Positions 58,598-64,000 of a stretch of DNA of 64,000 bases are shown here, piece by piece (position 1 is the first letter of the stretch; each line of letters begins with the position of its first letter). Below the pieces are notes generated by a model. The model worked only from the letters and a program-made list of their open reading frames with translations, had not been told where the DNA came from and searched no databases. The position numbers and the translations under genes are program-made. Source of the stretch: Candidatus Kouleothrix ribensis (GTDB lineage Bacteria; Chloroflexota; Chloroflexia; Chloroflexales; Roseiflexaceae); assembly GCA_016722075.1 (NCBI GenBank), contig JADKGW010000001.1:3410001-3474000 (forward strand), in the 5' to 3' direction.

Positions 58598-58606
58598 TGC
58601 TATACT
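58598..58606 (+). promoter_or_regulatory. extended -10 promoter candidate for the ArsR-type gene
   Basis: TG-C-TATACT, 35 bases before the regulator start codon. No clear -35. Such regulators usually bind over their own promoter. Confidence 0.5.
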
Positions 58607-58640
58607 ATGGGCAGGCCAGGCCGAACACAAGGGAGCCACG

Positions 58641-59003
58641 ATGGATCGCTCGAAAGACCCTAGCGCGCCACCCGAGATCCTCGACCCCGCTGCGGTTGAG
58701 CGCGTACGCCAGCACCCGCTCGACGATACGATGGCGGTGCGGCTGGCCGAGACGTTCAAGGCGCTGGCCGACCCAACCCGCGTGCGGATCTTGCATGCGC
58801 TCTCGCACGCCGAGCTGTGCGTAGGCGACCTGGCGACCATGCTGGAGATGACCGAGTCGGCTGTGTCGCACCAGCTGCGCCTGCTGCGTAGCCTGCGGGT
58901 GGTACGCGCCCGCCGCGACGGTAAGCAAGTGTACTATGCGCTCGACGACGAGCACGTGACGCGGCTGTTTCAGCTGAGCCTCGAGCACCTCGGGCACGAA
59001 TAG
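58641..59003 (+). CDS. ArsR/SmtB-family metal-responsive repressor
   Basis: A 120-residue winged-helix repressor. The DNA-recognition region is ELCVGDLATMLEMTESAVSHQLRLLRSLRVVRARRDGKQVYYAL. Metal ligands in the last helix match the alpha-5 site of CzrA: D103, H105, H116 and H119 (DDEHVTRLFQLSLEHLGHE). The CVC motif of the arsenic/cadmium site is reduced to CVG. Zinc or cobalt sensing is therefore the best guess. AAGGGAG precedes ATG 58641. The regulated gene is not obvious; sucD is convergent, and a ZIP transporter lies 4.3 kb to the left. Confidence 0.88.
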   Translation: MDRSKDPSAPPEILDPAAVERVRQHPLDDTMAVRLAETFKALADPTRVRILHALSHAELCVGDLATMLEMTESAVSHQLRLLRSLRVVRARRDGKQVYYALDDEHVTRLFQLSLEHLGHE

Positions 59004-59012
59004 GCCGGTGCG

Positions 59013-59891
59013 CTACCCCAGAATCTCTTTCACCAGCTGGGCTATGTCGGTAGGCAGGCGCGCAACCTTCACACCCACCGCCTCGAGCGCCGCGATCTTT
59101 TCCTGCGCGGTGCCCTCGCCGCCCGAGATGATCGCGCCGGCGTGGCCCATGCGCTTGCCGGGCGGGGCCGTCTGCCCGGCGATGAAGCTGACCACCGGCT
59201 TGGTCACATGTGCTTTGATATATTCAGCTGCATCAACCTCGGCGCGGCCGCCGATCTCGCCGATCAGCACGATCGCCTTGGTCTCGGGGTCGGCCTCGAA
59301 CAGCTCGAGCACATCGACAAACGACGTGCCGATGATCGGGTCGCCGCCAATGCCGACGATGGTCGTCTGCCCCAGGCCCAGCCGCGTCAGCGCATCAACC
59401 GCCTCGTAGGTCAGTGTGCCGCTCTTCGACACAACGCCCACCGGGCCGGGGATGGCGATATTGCCGGGGATGATGCCGACTTTAGCCTGGCCGGGCGTCA
59501 GCAACCCTGGGCAGTTCGGGCCGATCAGCCGGGCGCCGTACTCCTGCACCACCGCGTAGGCGCTGACCATATCGTTCGCCGGTACGCCCTCGCTGATACA
59601 GACGATCAGCTCAACGCCGCCTGCAGCCGCCTCGCAGATCGAGTCGGTGGCATTCAGCTGCGCCGGCACATAGATGATCGAGGTGTTCGCGCCGGTGGCA
59701 CGCACCGCCTCTTTAACGGTGTTGAACACCGGCACCTTGCCGTCGACTGCCATCTGCCCGCCGCGCCCCGGCGTCATGCCGGCGACCACGTTGGTGCCAT
59801 AGGCCAGCATCGCGCGCGTGTGAAATGTGCCCTCGTTGCCGGTGATGCCATGTACCAGCAGCCGAGTGTTTTTGTCGACCAGAATGCTCAT
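59013..59891 (-). CDS. sucD: succinyl-CoA synthetase alpha subunit
   Basis: The alpha subunit of the TCA-cycle enzyme that interconverts succinyl-CoA and succinate with substrate-level phosphorylation. The 292-residue product has the CoA-binding start LLVHGITGNEGTFHTRAM, GPNCPGLLTP and the phospho-His in GKRMGHAGAIISGG. The beta subunit gene (sucC), usually next to it, is not present here. GGAAGGG precedes the ATG at 59891. Confidence 0.96.
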   Translation of the reverse strand: MSILVDKNTRLLVHGITGNEGTFHTRAMLAYGTNVVAGMTPGRGGQMAVDGKVPVFNTVKEAVRATGANTSIIYVPAQLNATDSICEAAAGGVELIVCISEGVPANDMVSAYAVVQEYGARLIGPNCPGLLTPGQAKVGIIPGNIAIPGPVGVVSKSGTLTYEAVDALTRLGLGQTTIVGIGGDPIIGTSFVDVLELFEADPETKAIVLIGEIGGRAEVDAAEYIKAHVTKPVVSFIAGQTAPPGKRMGHAGAIISGGEGTAQEKIAALEAVGVKVARLPTDIAQLVKEILG

Positions 59892-59985
59892 AGCCCTTCC
59901 TTCTTTGCTGCCTGGGCCAAACTGGTGCCCATCCTCGCATAAACACGATCAGGGGAACGGGAGAGCGGAGCGGCCTGATGCTGTG

Positions 59986-60735
59986 CTAGATCAGGGCCGG
60001 CCGCTCACCAAAGATCGCCCGACCAACCCGCACGAGCGTCGCGCCTTCCTCGATCGCCACCTCAAAGTCGTCGGTCATACCCATCGAGAGCGTGCCCCAC
60101 GCTACGGCCGGAAAGCGCTGCGCCAGCCAATCGCGCAGCCGCCGTGCCGCGCGAAAGGTCGGCCGGGCCTGCTCGGGGTCGCTGCCCCAGGGCGCAATCG
60201 TCATGAGCCCCTGCACTGCCAGGTGCGGCAGCCCCAGGATCTGCTCAACCTCGGCCGCGAACGCCGCGAGCGCCGCAGGGCGCGCCTCCCAGCCGGCCAG
60301 ATCGAAGCCCTCTTTGCTGGCCTCGCCCGACACATTAACCTGGAGTAGCACCGGTAGCGCGTGAGGCGCTGGTGTCTGCCCGCGCTCGGCCACGTGCCGC
60401 GCGAGCACCCGTGCCAGGTGCAGGCTATCGACCGAGTGTATCAGGTCGAACAGTGCGGCGGCGCGCCTGGCTTTGTTGCTCTGCAGGTGGCCAATCAGGT
60501 GCCAGCGCATGTGTGTACGCTCGGCCGCCAGCGCCGCAAGCTTTGCCTCGGCCTCGTGTACGCGGTTCTCACCAAAGTCGCGCAGGCCGGCCGCCAGCGC
60601 CGCCGCCACCGCCTCGGGTGGCTGCGTCTTCGAGACACCCACCAGCTGCACGTCGGCCAGGTCGCGGCCGGCTCGCCGGGCTGCGGCGTCGACACGCGCT
60701 TGCACAGCGGAGACTCGCGCCGCGATCGTATTCAT
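59986..60735 (-). CDS. YggS-family pyridoxal-phosphate homeostasis protein
   Basis: A 249-residue PLP-binding protein of the alanine-racemase-like TIM-barrel fold (YggS/PROSC), which buffers PLP levels. PLP Lys is K36 in LVGVSKTQPPE. Other motifs are FGENRVHEAEAK, WHLIGHLQSNKARRAA and SMGMTDDFEVAIEEGATLVRVGRAIFG. In many bacteria it neighbours cell-division genes; here it lies between sucD and a tRNA gene. MNTIAARV at 60735 has AGAGGG upstream, with a TATAAT 38 bases further. Confidence 0.93.
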   Translation of the reverse strand: MNTIAARVSAVQARVDAAARRAGRDLADVQLVGVSKTQPPEAVAAALAAGLRDFGENRVHEAEAKLAALAAERTHMRWHLIGHLQSNKARRAAALFDLIHSVDSLHLARVLARHVAERGQTPAPHALPVLLQVNVSGEASKEGFDLAGWEARPAALAAFAAEVEQILGLPHLAVQGLMTIAPWGSDPEQARPTFRAARRLRDWLAQRFPAVAWGTLSMGMTDDFEVAIEEGATLVRVGRAIFGERPALI

Positions 60736-60772
60736 CGGGAAGGCCCTCTCGGCGTTCGACTGAACCGGCCCC

Positions 60773-60778
60773 ATTATA
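60773..60778 (-). promoter_or_regulatory. TATAAT before yggS
   Basis: A perfect -10 on the minus strand, about 38 bases before the start codon. The -35 is not clear. Confidence 0.5.
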
Positions 60779-60965
60779 CTCTAGCGCACGGCCAGTGCGG
60801 TTACAGCATGCGGGCGGTGTGGCTGGCGCAGAGCGGGCAGTGGGGTAGGCACCGCCACCCATCAACAAACGCCCCCGCTCCTACACGAGGAACAGGGGCG
60901 CAAGCAGCTGGCGACAACGCCTGGTGCGCTGCGCCGGGGCACAGCGGGCCAGGCAAATAAGCGGT

Positions 60966-61055
60966 TGGCGGGGAGGGTGGGATTCGAACCCACGTGGGTT
61001 TTCAGGCCCAACTCGTTTTCGAGACGAGCACGTTCAACCGCTCCGTCACCTCCCC
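60966..61055 (-). tRNA. tRNA-Ser (anticodon CGA)
   Basis: On the minus strand the gene begins GGGGAGG, forms a 7-bp acceptor stem with CCTCCCC, has a D-arm, the anticodon loop CTCGAAA with CGA, a long variable arm and a T-arm with TTCGAAT. It ends with discriminator G and an encoded CCA. The long variable arm identifies tRNA-Ser; it reads UCG. Confidence 0.93.
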
Positions 61056-61107
61056 CGGTTGATATGCTGGGCAATCTGCCGGCAGCCGTAGCCGTTGCTA
61101 CATCAGA

Positions 61108-61141
61108 AGGGCGGCCCAACGCCGATTAGCGTGACCGCCCT
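61108..61141. repeat. hairpin between the two tRNA genes
   Basis: AGGGCGG (61108-61114) pairs with CCGCCCT (61135-61141), with an inner ACGC/GCGT pairing. It may be the 3' terminator of tRNA-Arg. Confidence 0.45.
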
Positions 61142-61150
61142 GGCTGCATG

Positions 61151-61227
61151 TGGCGACTCTGGGGCGACTCGAACGCCCGACCTCTTCCTCCGCAGGGAAG
61201 CGCTCTAATCCACTGAGCTACAGAGTC
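61151..61227 (-). tRNA. tRNA-Arg (anticodon GCG)
   Basis: The minus-strand cloverleaf is complete: acceptor GACTCTG/CAGAGTC, D-arm GCTC...GAGC, anticodon arm CTTCC-CTGCGGA-GGAAG, T-arm GGGCG-TTCGAGT-CGCCC, discriminator G and encoded CCA. The anticodon GCG reads CGC and CGU. Most bacteria use ACG (inosine) for these codons, so this gene is noteworthy. Confidence 0.9.
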
Positions 61228-61321
61228 TCATGTCCCAACGCGCCAGATCATACCACGACTCACCGATCTTTGCAAGCTATTGCTGCACCTGGGCGGCCGG
61301 CTGCGGCGCAGGAAGCCACCG

Positions 61322-62098
61322 CTACCTCCACCAGCGCCCGCCAGAATGGCGCACCGGCAGCGGCGTGGGCAGCTTGAGCTGCTGGTTGGCCAACAGCGCG
61401 GCCGGCGTAGTTGTGACCAGCGCATCGGCTGCGGCCTGGCCGATCAGCGCGGCCGCGCGCGCACGCGCAGCGCTGAGCAGCGGCGGCCGGCGCGGCCGCA
61501 CGCCGTGGGCGTCGCTGGCCAGCACATGCGCCATCGCGTGGGTCAGCAGCGTCTCGGCGGTGCTGCGCAGCCGCTCGCCCTGGGCGCCCACCAGCGCCTC
61601 GGCGGTCACCTGCATCAGCACGCCGCGCTCGATCAGCGGCACCAGCCGCTCGGGGCGCTGCTGCACCTCGACGATCCGCTCGGGGTGCGCCAGCACGATC
61701 CGGTAGCCGGCCACCTGCAAGTTGAACACGGCATTGTCGAACGAGGCCGGGATGCTCGAGCCGACCAGCTCGAGCAGCACCGCGCGGCTGCGCCCATACG
61801 CCAACAGCTCGCCGCGCTGCAGCCGCTCGATAATGCTTGGTGTGTAGAAGATCTCGGTGCCGGCCACCACCTCGATCGGCAGGCCCTCGCGCGATAGCGC
61901 CGTGTTAATCGCCGTCACCCGCGCGTGGATGGTCGCCGGGTCGTACAGCCGGCAGGCGCTCGAGCCAGGGCTATGCGGCGTCGCTGCGATCACCCGCGTG
62001 CCGTCGCGCGCGGCCACCTCGGCCATCGCCAGCGACTCGGCCAGCGTGAGCGCTCCGTCGTCGACATCGAACAGAATGTGGGAGTGAAGGTCGATCAT
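61322..62098 (-). CDS. PHP-type protein-tyrosine phosphatase (CpsB/YwqE-like)
   Basis: A manganese-dependent phosphatase that removes phosphate from BY-kinases and their partners in capsule/exopolysaccharide control. The 258-residue product starts with MIDLHSHILFDVDDGALTLAESLAMA (H5, H7 metal ligands), followed by ATPHSPGS, VVAGTEIFYTP, LAHPERI and LASDAHGVRPRRP. The length and motif order match CpsB/CapC. It lies downstream of a BY-kinase and two Wzz-like genes on the same strand, the standard module. Two tRNA genes follow. Confidence 0.9.
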   Translation of the reverse strand: MIDLHSHILFDVDDGALTLAESLAMAEVAARDGTRVIAATPHSPGSSACRLYDPATIHARVTAINTALSREGLPIEVVAGTEIFYTPSIIERLQRGELLAYGRSRAVLLELVGSSIPASFDNAVFNLQVAGYRIVLAHPERIVEVQQRPERLVPLIERGVLMQVTAEALVGAQGERLRSTAETLLTHAMAHVLASDAHGVRPRRPPLLSAARARAAALIGQAAADALVTTTPAALLANQQLKLPTPLPVRHSGGRWWR

Positions 62099-62259
62099 GC
62101 GAGTTGTGCGTGTTACATTTTGAGTTTTGAGCTTCGTTACTCATAACTCATCATCAGACGTACGCCGTTGGCGTGCTGAGCCTGCGGCAGCGCGCTGCTG
62201 CCGCTTTTTGCTTACCGAAAAGTATCATGCTGCCACGTTATGAGTGCTGTAACGTACAG

Positions 62260-62940
62260 CTACCCATAGTAGCCGTAGCCCCGCTCTACCGCCGCGTTGT
62301 TCAGCACCACGCCGATGATGTTGGCCTTGACTTTCTCGAGAATCTGGCGCGCCTGGCGCCCGCGCTCGCGGCTGGTCTTGCCGGCCTGAAACACCAGCAG
62401 CACGCCATCGACCCTGGTGGCCAGCACGGCCGCGTCGGTGACAGCGCCAACCGGCGGGGTGTCGAACAGCACGACATCGGCCTCGGCGCGCAGCCGCGCG
62501 ATCACAGACTCCATCCGCCGCGAGCCGAGGATGTCGGCCGGGCGTGGCGGCAGCGGGCCGCTGGTGAGCAGGCTCAGCCCCGGCACACCCACATCGCACA
62601 ACGGCAGATCGGCATCCTCCTGCGCCAGGATCAGGCTGGTCAGCCCGCTGTCGTTGGGCAGGCCGAAGAGCGTGTGCAGCGTCGGCCGGCGCAGATCGCA
62701 ATCGACCAAGATGACCCGCTGTTCGGACTGAGCCATGGTGATCGCCAGGTTCGCGATCGTCGTCGACTTGCCTTCGTCGGGGGCGCTACTGGTGGCCAGC
62801 AGCGTGCGCAACGGCTTGTCGAGGCTCGAGAACTGGATGTTGGTGCGCAGTGTGCGGTAGGCCTCGGCTGCCGGCGAGCGTGGGTCGCGCAGCGCGATTA
62901 GTGTGGCTGGGGTTGTGCCGTTTGCTGACATATTCGTCAT
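62260..62940 (-). CDS. BY-kinase (CpsD/CapB-type tyrosine kinase)
   Basis: The cytoplasmic ATPase half of a Gram-positive-type bacterial tyrosine kinase that pairs with a Wzz-like membrane activator to control polysaccharide chain length. The 226-residue product has Walker A SSAPDEGKST (K58), Walker A' VILVDCDLRR (D80, D82), Walker B VVLFDTPPVG and a C-terminal tyrosine cluster (GYGYYG), where autophosphorylation occurs. The start is uncertain: GTG at 62952, ATG at 62940 or 62931. It starts within 20 bases of the Wzz-like gene stop. Confidence 0.9.
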   Translation of the reverse strand: MTNMSANGTTPATLIALRDPRSPAAEAYRTLRTNIQFSSLDKPLRTLLATSSAPDEGKSTTIANLAITMAQSEQRVILVDCDLRRPTLHTLFGLPNDSGLTSLILAQEDADLPLCDVGVPGLSLLTSGPLPPRPADILGSRRMESVIARLRAEADVVLFDTPPVGAVTDAAVLATRVDGVLLVFQAGKTSRERGRQARQILEKVKANIIGVVLNNAAVERGYGYYG

Positions 62941-62955
62941 TGTGTTGAGCACTGA

Positions 62956-63612
62956 TTATTCTACAGTCGGGATCGCGCCAAGGGTCGTCAGCCCGACGAA
63001 GCGCTCGATGTCGGCTGCCGTCTTGAGCGTATTGTCGAGCGCCTCGATCACGAACGCCAGCAGCAAGCCCAGCACCAGGCCAAGCACGCCGCCGGCCGCG
63101 ACGATCACGCGCGTCTGCGGCCAGTACAGGTTGACCCGGTCGGCCGGCTGCAGCTCGCGCAAATTGATCCGGCTGCTGCCCTCGAGCGAGGCATTCAGCG
63201 AGGCCACCAGGCCGACCATATTCTGCCCGATCGCGTTGGCCAGCTTCGGCGCCACCTCGGGGTCGGGGTAGGTCACCTGCACAATCATCTTGCGCTGGTC
63301 GGGCAGCGGCTGGATGGCGACGTGCTTGTTCAGCAACCACTCGGCGCTACGGTCGAGGCCAAGCTGCTGGCTGACCTGGTCGAGCTCGCGCGGGGCCAGC
63401 GCCAGCTCCTTATAGCTGTTCATGCTGTTTTCCAGCACGATCGAGAGCCCGTTATCGAGCTGGTTGGCCAGCACCAGGTAGGTCGCCTCCGAGCGGTACA
63501 GCCGCTCTTGGAAGCGCGTGAAGGCGTAGGCGCTCGCCGCCGCGACGAAGGCGGTCAGCACCACGATCCACCAGCGTCGCCGCAAGACATTGGTATAGTC
63601 AGTCAGTCGCAT
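62956..63612 (-). CDS. Wzz/CpsC-type chain-length determinant protein
   Basis: A 218-residue membrane protein with transmembrane segments near 14-34 and 168-190 and an extracytoplasmic loop between them. It begins MRLTDYTNVLRRRWW and ends with LDNTLKTAADIERFVGLTTLGAIPTV, the region that activates the BY-kinase. The SEATYLVLANQL and RKMIVQVTYPDPEVAPKLANAIG segments fit the family. In the polysaccharide system it sets chain length together with the kinase encoded next. Confidence 0.9.
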   Translation of the reverse strand: MRLTDYTNVLRRRWWIVVLTAFVAAASAYAFTRFQERLYRSEATYLVLANQLDNGLSIVLENSMNSYKELALAPRELDQVSQQLGLDRSAEWLLNKHVAIQPLPDQRKMIVQVTYPDPEVAPKLANAIGQNMVGLVASLNASLEGSSRINLRELQPADRVNLYWPQTRVIVAAGGVLGLVLGLLLAFVIEALDNTLKTAADIERFVGLTTLGAIPTVE

Positions 63613-63630
63613 TGTGTAATCCTTCGTGCC

Positions 63631-64000
63631 TCAGGCATCGCGCATAGGCGCGGGCCGGCCATGCGCGCGGTGGTGCAGCAGCAGCGCCAGCCCGGCCGCC
63701 AGGCCCAGCCCGGCGGCGGCGCGCAGGCTCACCTCGATCACAAGCGCGCGCAGGCTGCCCAGGCGCGCCGCCTGTGCGGGCGGGTCGAGCACACCGATCT
63801 GCAGGCCCGGCTGATCAGGCTGGCCGCCCCAGTAGCGCAGCCCCTGTGCGCGCAGCACCGCAATCAGCGCATCGGCGATTGCGAGCGCCTCGGCCGGGCT
63901 GGCCGCCACGACCGTGATGCTCACGGTGTGCTCGCTATAGCCGGCCGCGATCGTGCCGGCCAGCGCCTCGGCGGCGACATGGCGGCCACGCCGCGCCAGC
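63631..64000 (-). CDS. Wzz-like chain-length protein, C-terminal part (partial)
   Basis: The window ends inside this gene; about 122 codons are present. The visible protein has an extracytoplasmic stretch (RRGRHVAAEALAGTIAAGYSEHTVSITVVAAS...), a membrane helix near the end (IEVSLRAAAGLGLAAGLALLL) and a short basic cytoplasmic tail. It precedes the complete Wzz-type gene by 18 bases. Two Wzz-like genes in a row suggest a split or duplicated activator. No start codon is visible, so the function is inferred from position and topology. Confidence 0.7.
   Translation of the reverse strand, partial: LARRGRHVAAEALAGTIAAGYSEHTVSITVVAASPAEALAIADALIAVLRAQGLRYWGGQPDQPGLQIGVLDPPAQAARLGSLRALVIEVSLRAAAGLGLAAGLALLLHHRAHGRPAPMRDA

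Noticed and set aside
53632..59003. A metal-uptake operon formed by the ZIP gene and the ArsR-type regulator.
   Set aside because: They are 4.3 kb apart with HMG-CoA reductase and other genes between, so only a regulatory link is possible.
1..64000. A prophage, integrated element or insertion sequence.
   Set aside because: No integrase, transposase, terminal repeats or target-site duplications were seen, and gene content is chromosomal throughout.

Overview
The window is about 64 kb of high-GC bacterial chromosome and is densely coding. It most likely comes from the phylum Chloroflexota, class Chloroflexia, from a Roseiflexus/Kouleothrix-like lineage. That assignment is inference. It rests on the style of the accessory proteins (Thr/Pro-rich secreted stalk proteins, HEAT-SH3 and zinc-ribbon membrane proteins, many GAF-type sensor kinases, large GT-C membrane proteins) and on an HMG-CoA reductase with an extra N-terminal domain. 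No phage, insertion sequence, CRISPR array or rRNA gene was seen.

Layout. 1-7718 is the end of the spc/alpha ribosomal superoperon: rplO (tail), secY, adk, infA, rpmJ, rpsM, rpsK, rpsD, rpoA, rplQ, truA, rplM, rpsI, all on + and closed by a hairpin terminator. The map gene often found between adk and infA is absent. 7807-12135 holds small enzymes (inositol-monophosphatase-like, metallo-beta-lactamase fold, HAD, CMD/AhpD-like) and a membrane-anchored DM13 protein with a 39-bp tandem repeat. 12298-18450 has a GT-C membrane protein divergent from a large double-VWA membrane protein, followed by an FHA/zinc-ribbon protein. 18458-22833 is the phosphate operon pstS-pstC-pstA-pstB, read leftward from a promoter with a Pho-box-like direct repeat. 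A GAF-STAS protein and a Tat-lipoprotein multicopper oxidase follow.

25648-31092 is a + run of coaBC, a HEAT/SH3 protein, mltG, aroE and a prepilin peptidase. 31218-39036 is a leftward signalling block: a GAF + degenerate cyclase-like protein, two large multi-domain histidine kinases, and a Thr/Pro stalk protein whose start lies inside the end of one kinase gene. 39294-54363 contains ugd, a zinc-ribbon membrane protein, hisC, a third orphan kinase, a YitT-family protein, prfB with a programmed +1 frameshift, sir2, a ThuA-like gene, a second GT-C paralogue, a beta-hydroxyacid dehydrogenase and a ZIP transporter.

54364-55169 is an 800-bp divergent intergenic region filled with two arrays of GC-rich hairpin repeats, followed by a near-consensus promoter for HMG-CoA reductase. 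56843-61227 has a fructosamine-kinase-like gene, a low-molecular-weight phosphatase, an ArsR/SmtB metal sensor, sucD, yggS, tRNA-Ser(CGA) and tRNA-Arg(GCG). 61322-64000 is the downstream end of an exopolysaccharide-control operon (two Wzz-type proteins, a BY-kinase and a PHP-type tyrosine phosphatase) and runs off the window.

How the genes relate. The chromosome-core blocks (translation, phosphate uptake, CoA and shikimate steps, peptidoglycan) are ordinary. The most unusual parts are the signalling/stalk block at 31-39 kb, the VWA-FHA pair, the degenerate-versus-intact GT-C paralogues, the DM13 repeat protein and the hairpin arrays upstream of HMG-CoA reductase. I found no complete, clearly new multi-gene system. 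The 31-39 kb block is the best candidate for one. All start sites were chosen by reading ribosome-binding sites by eye, and domain names come from motif recognition without database searches.
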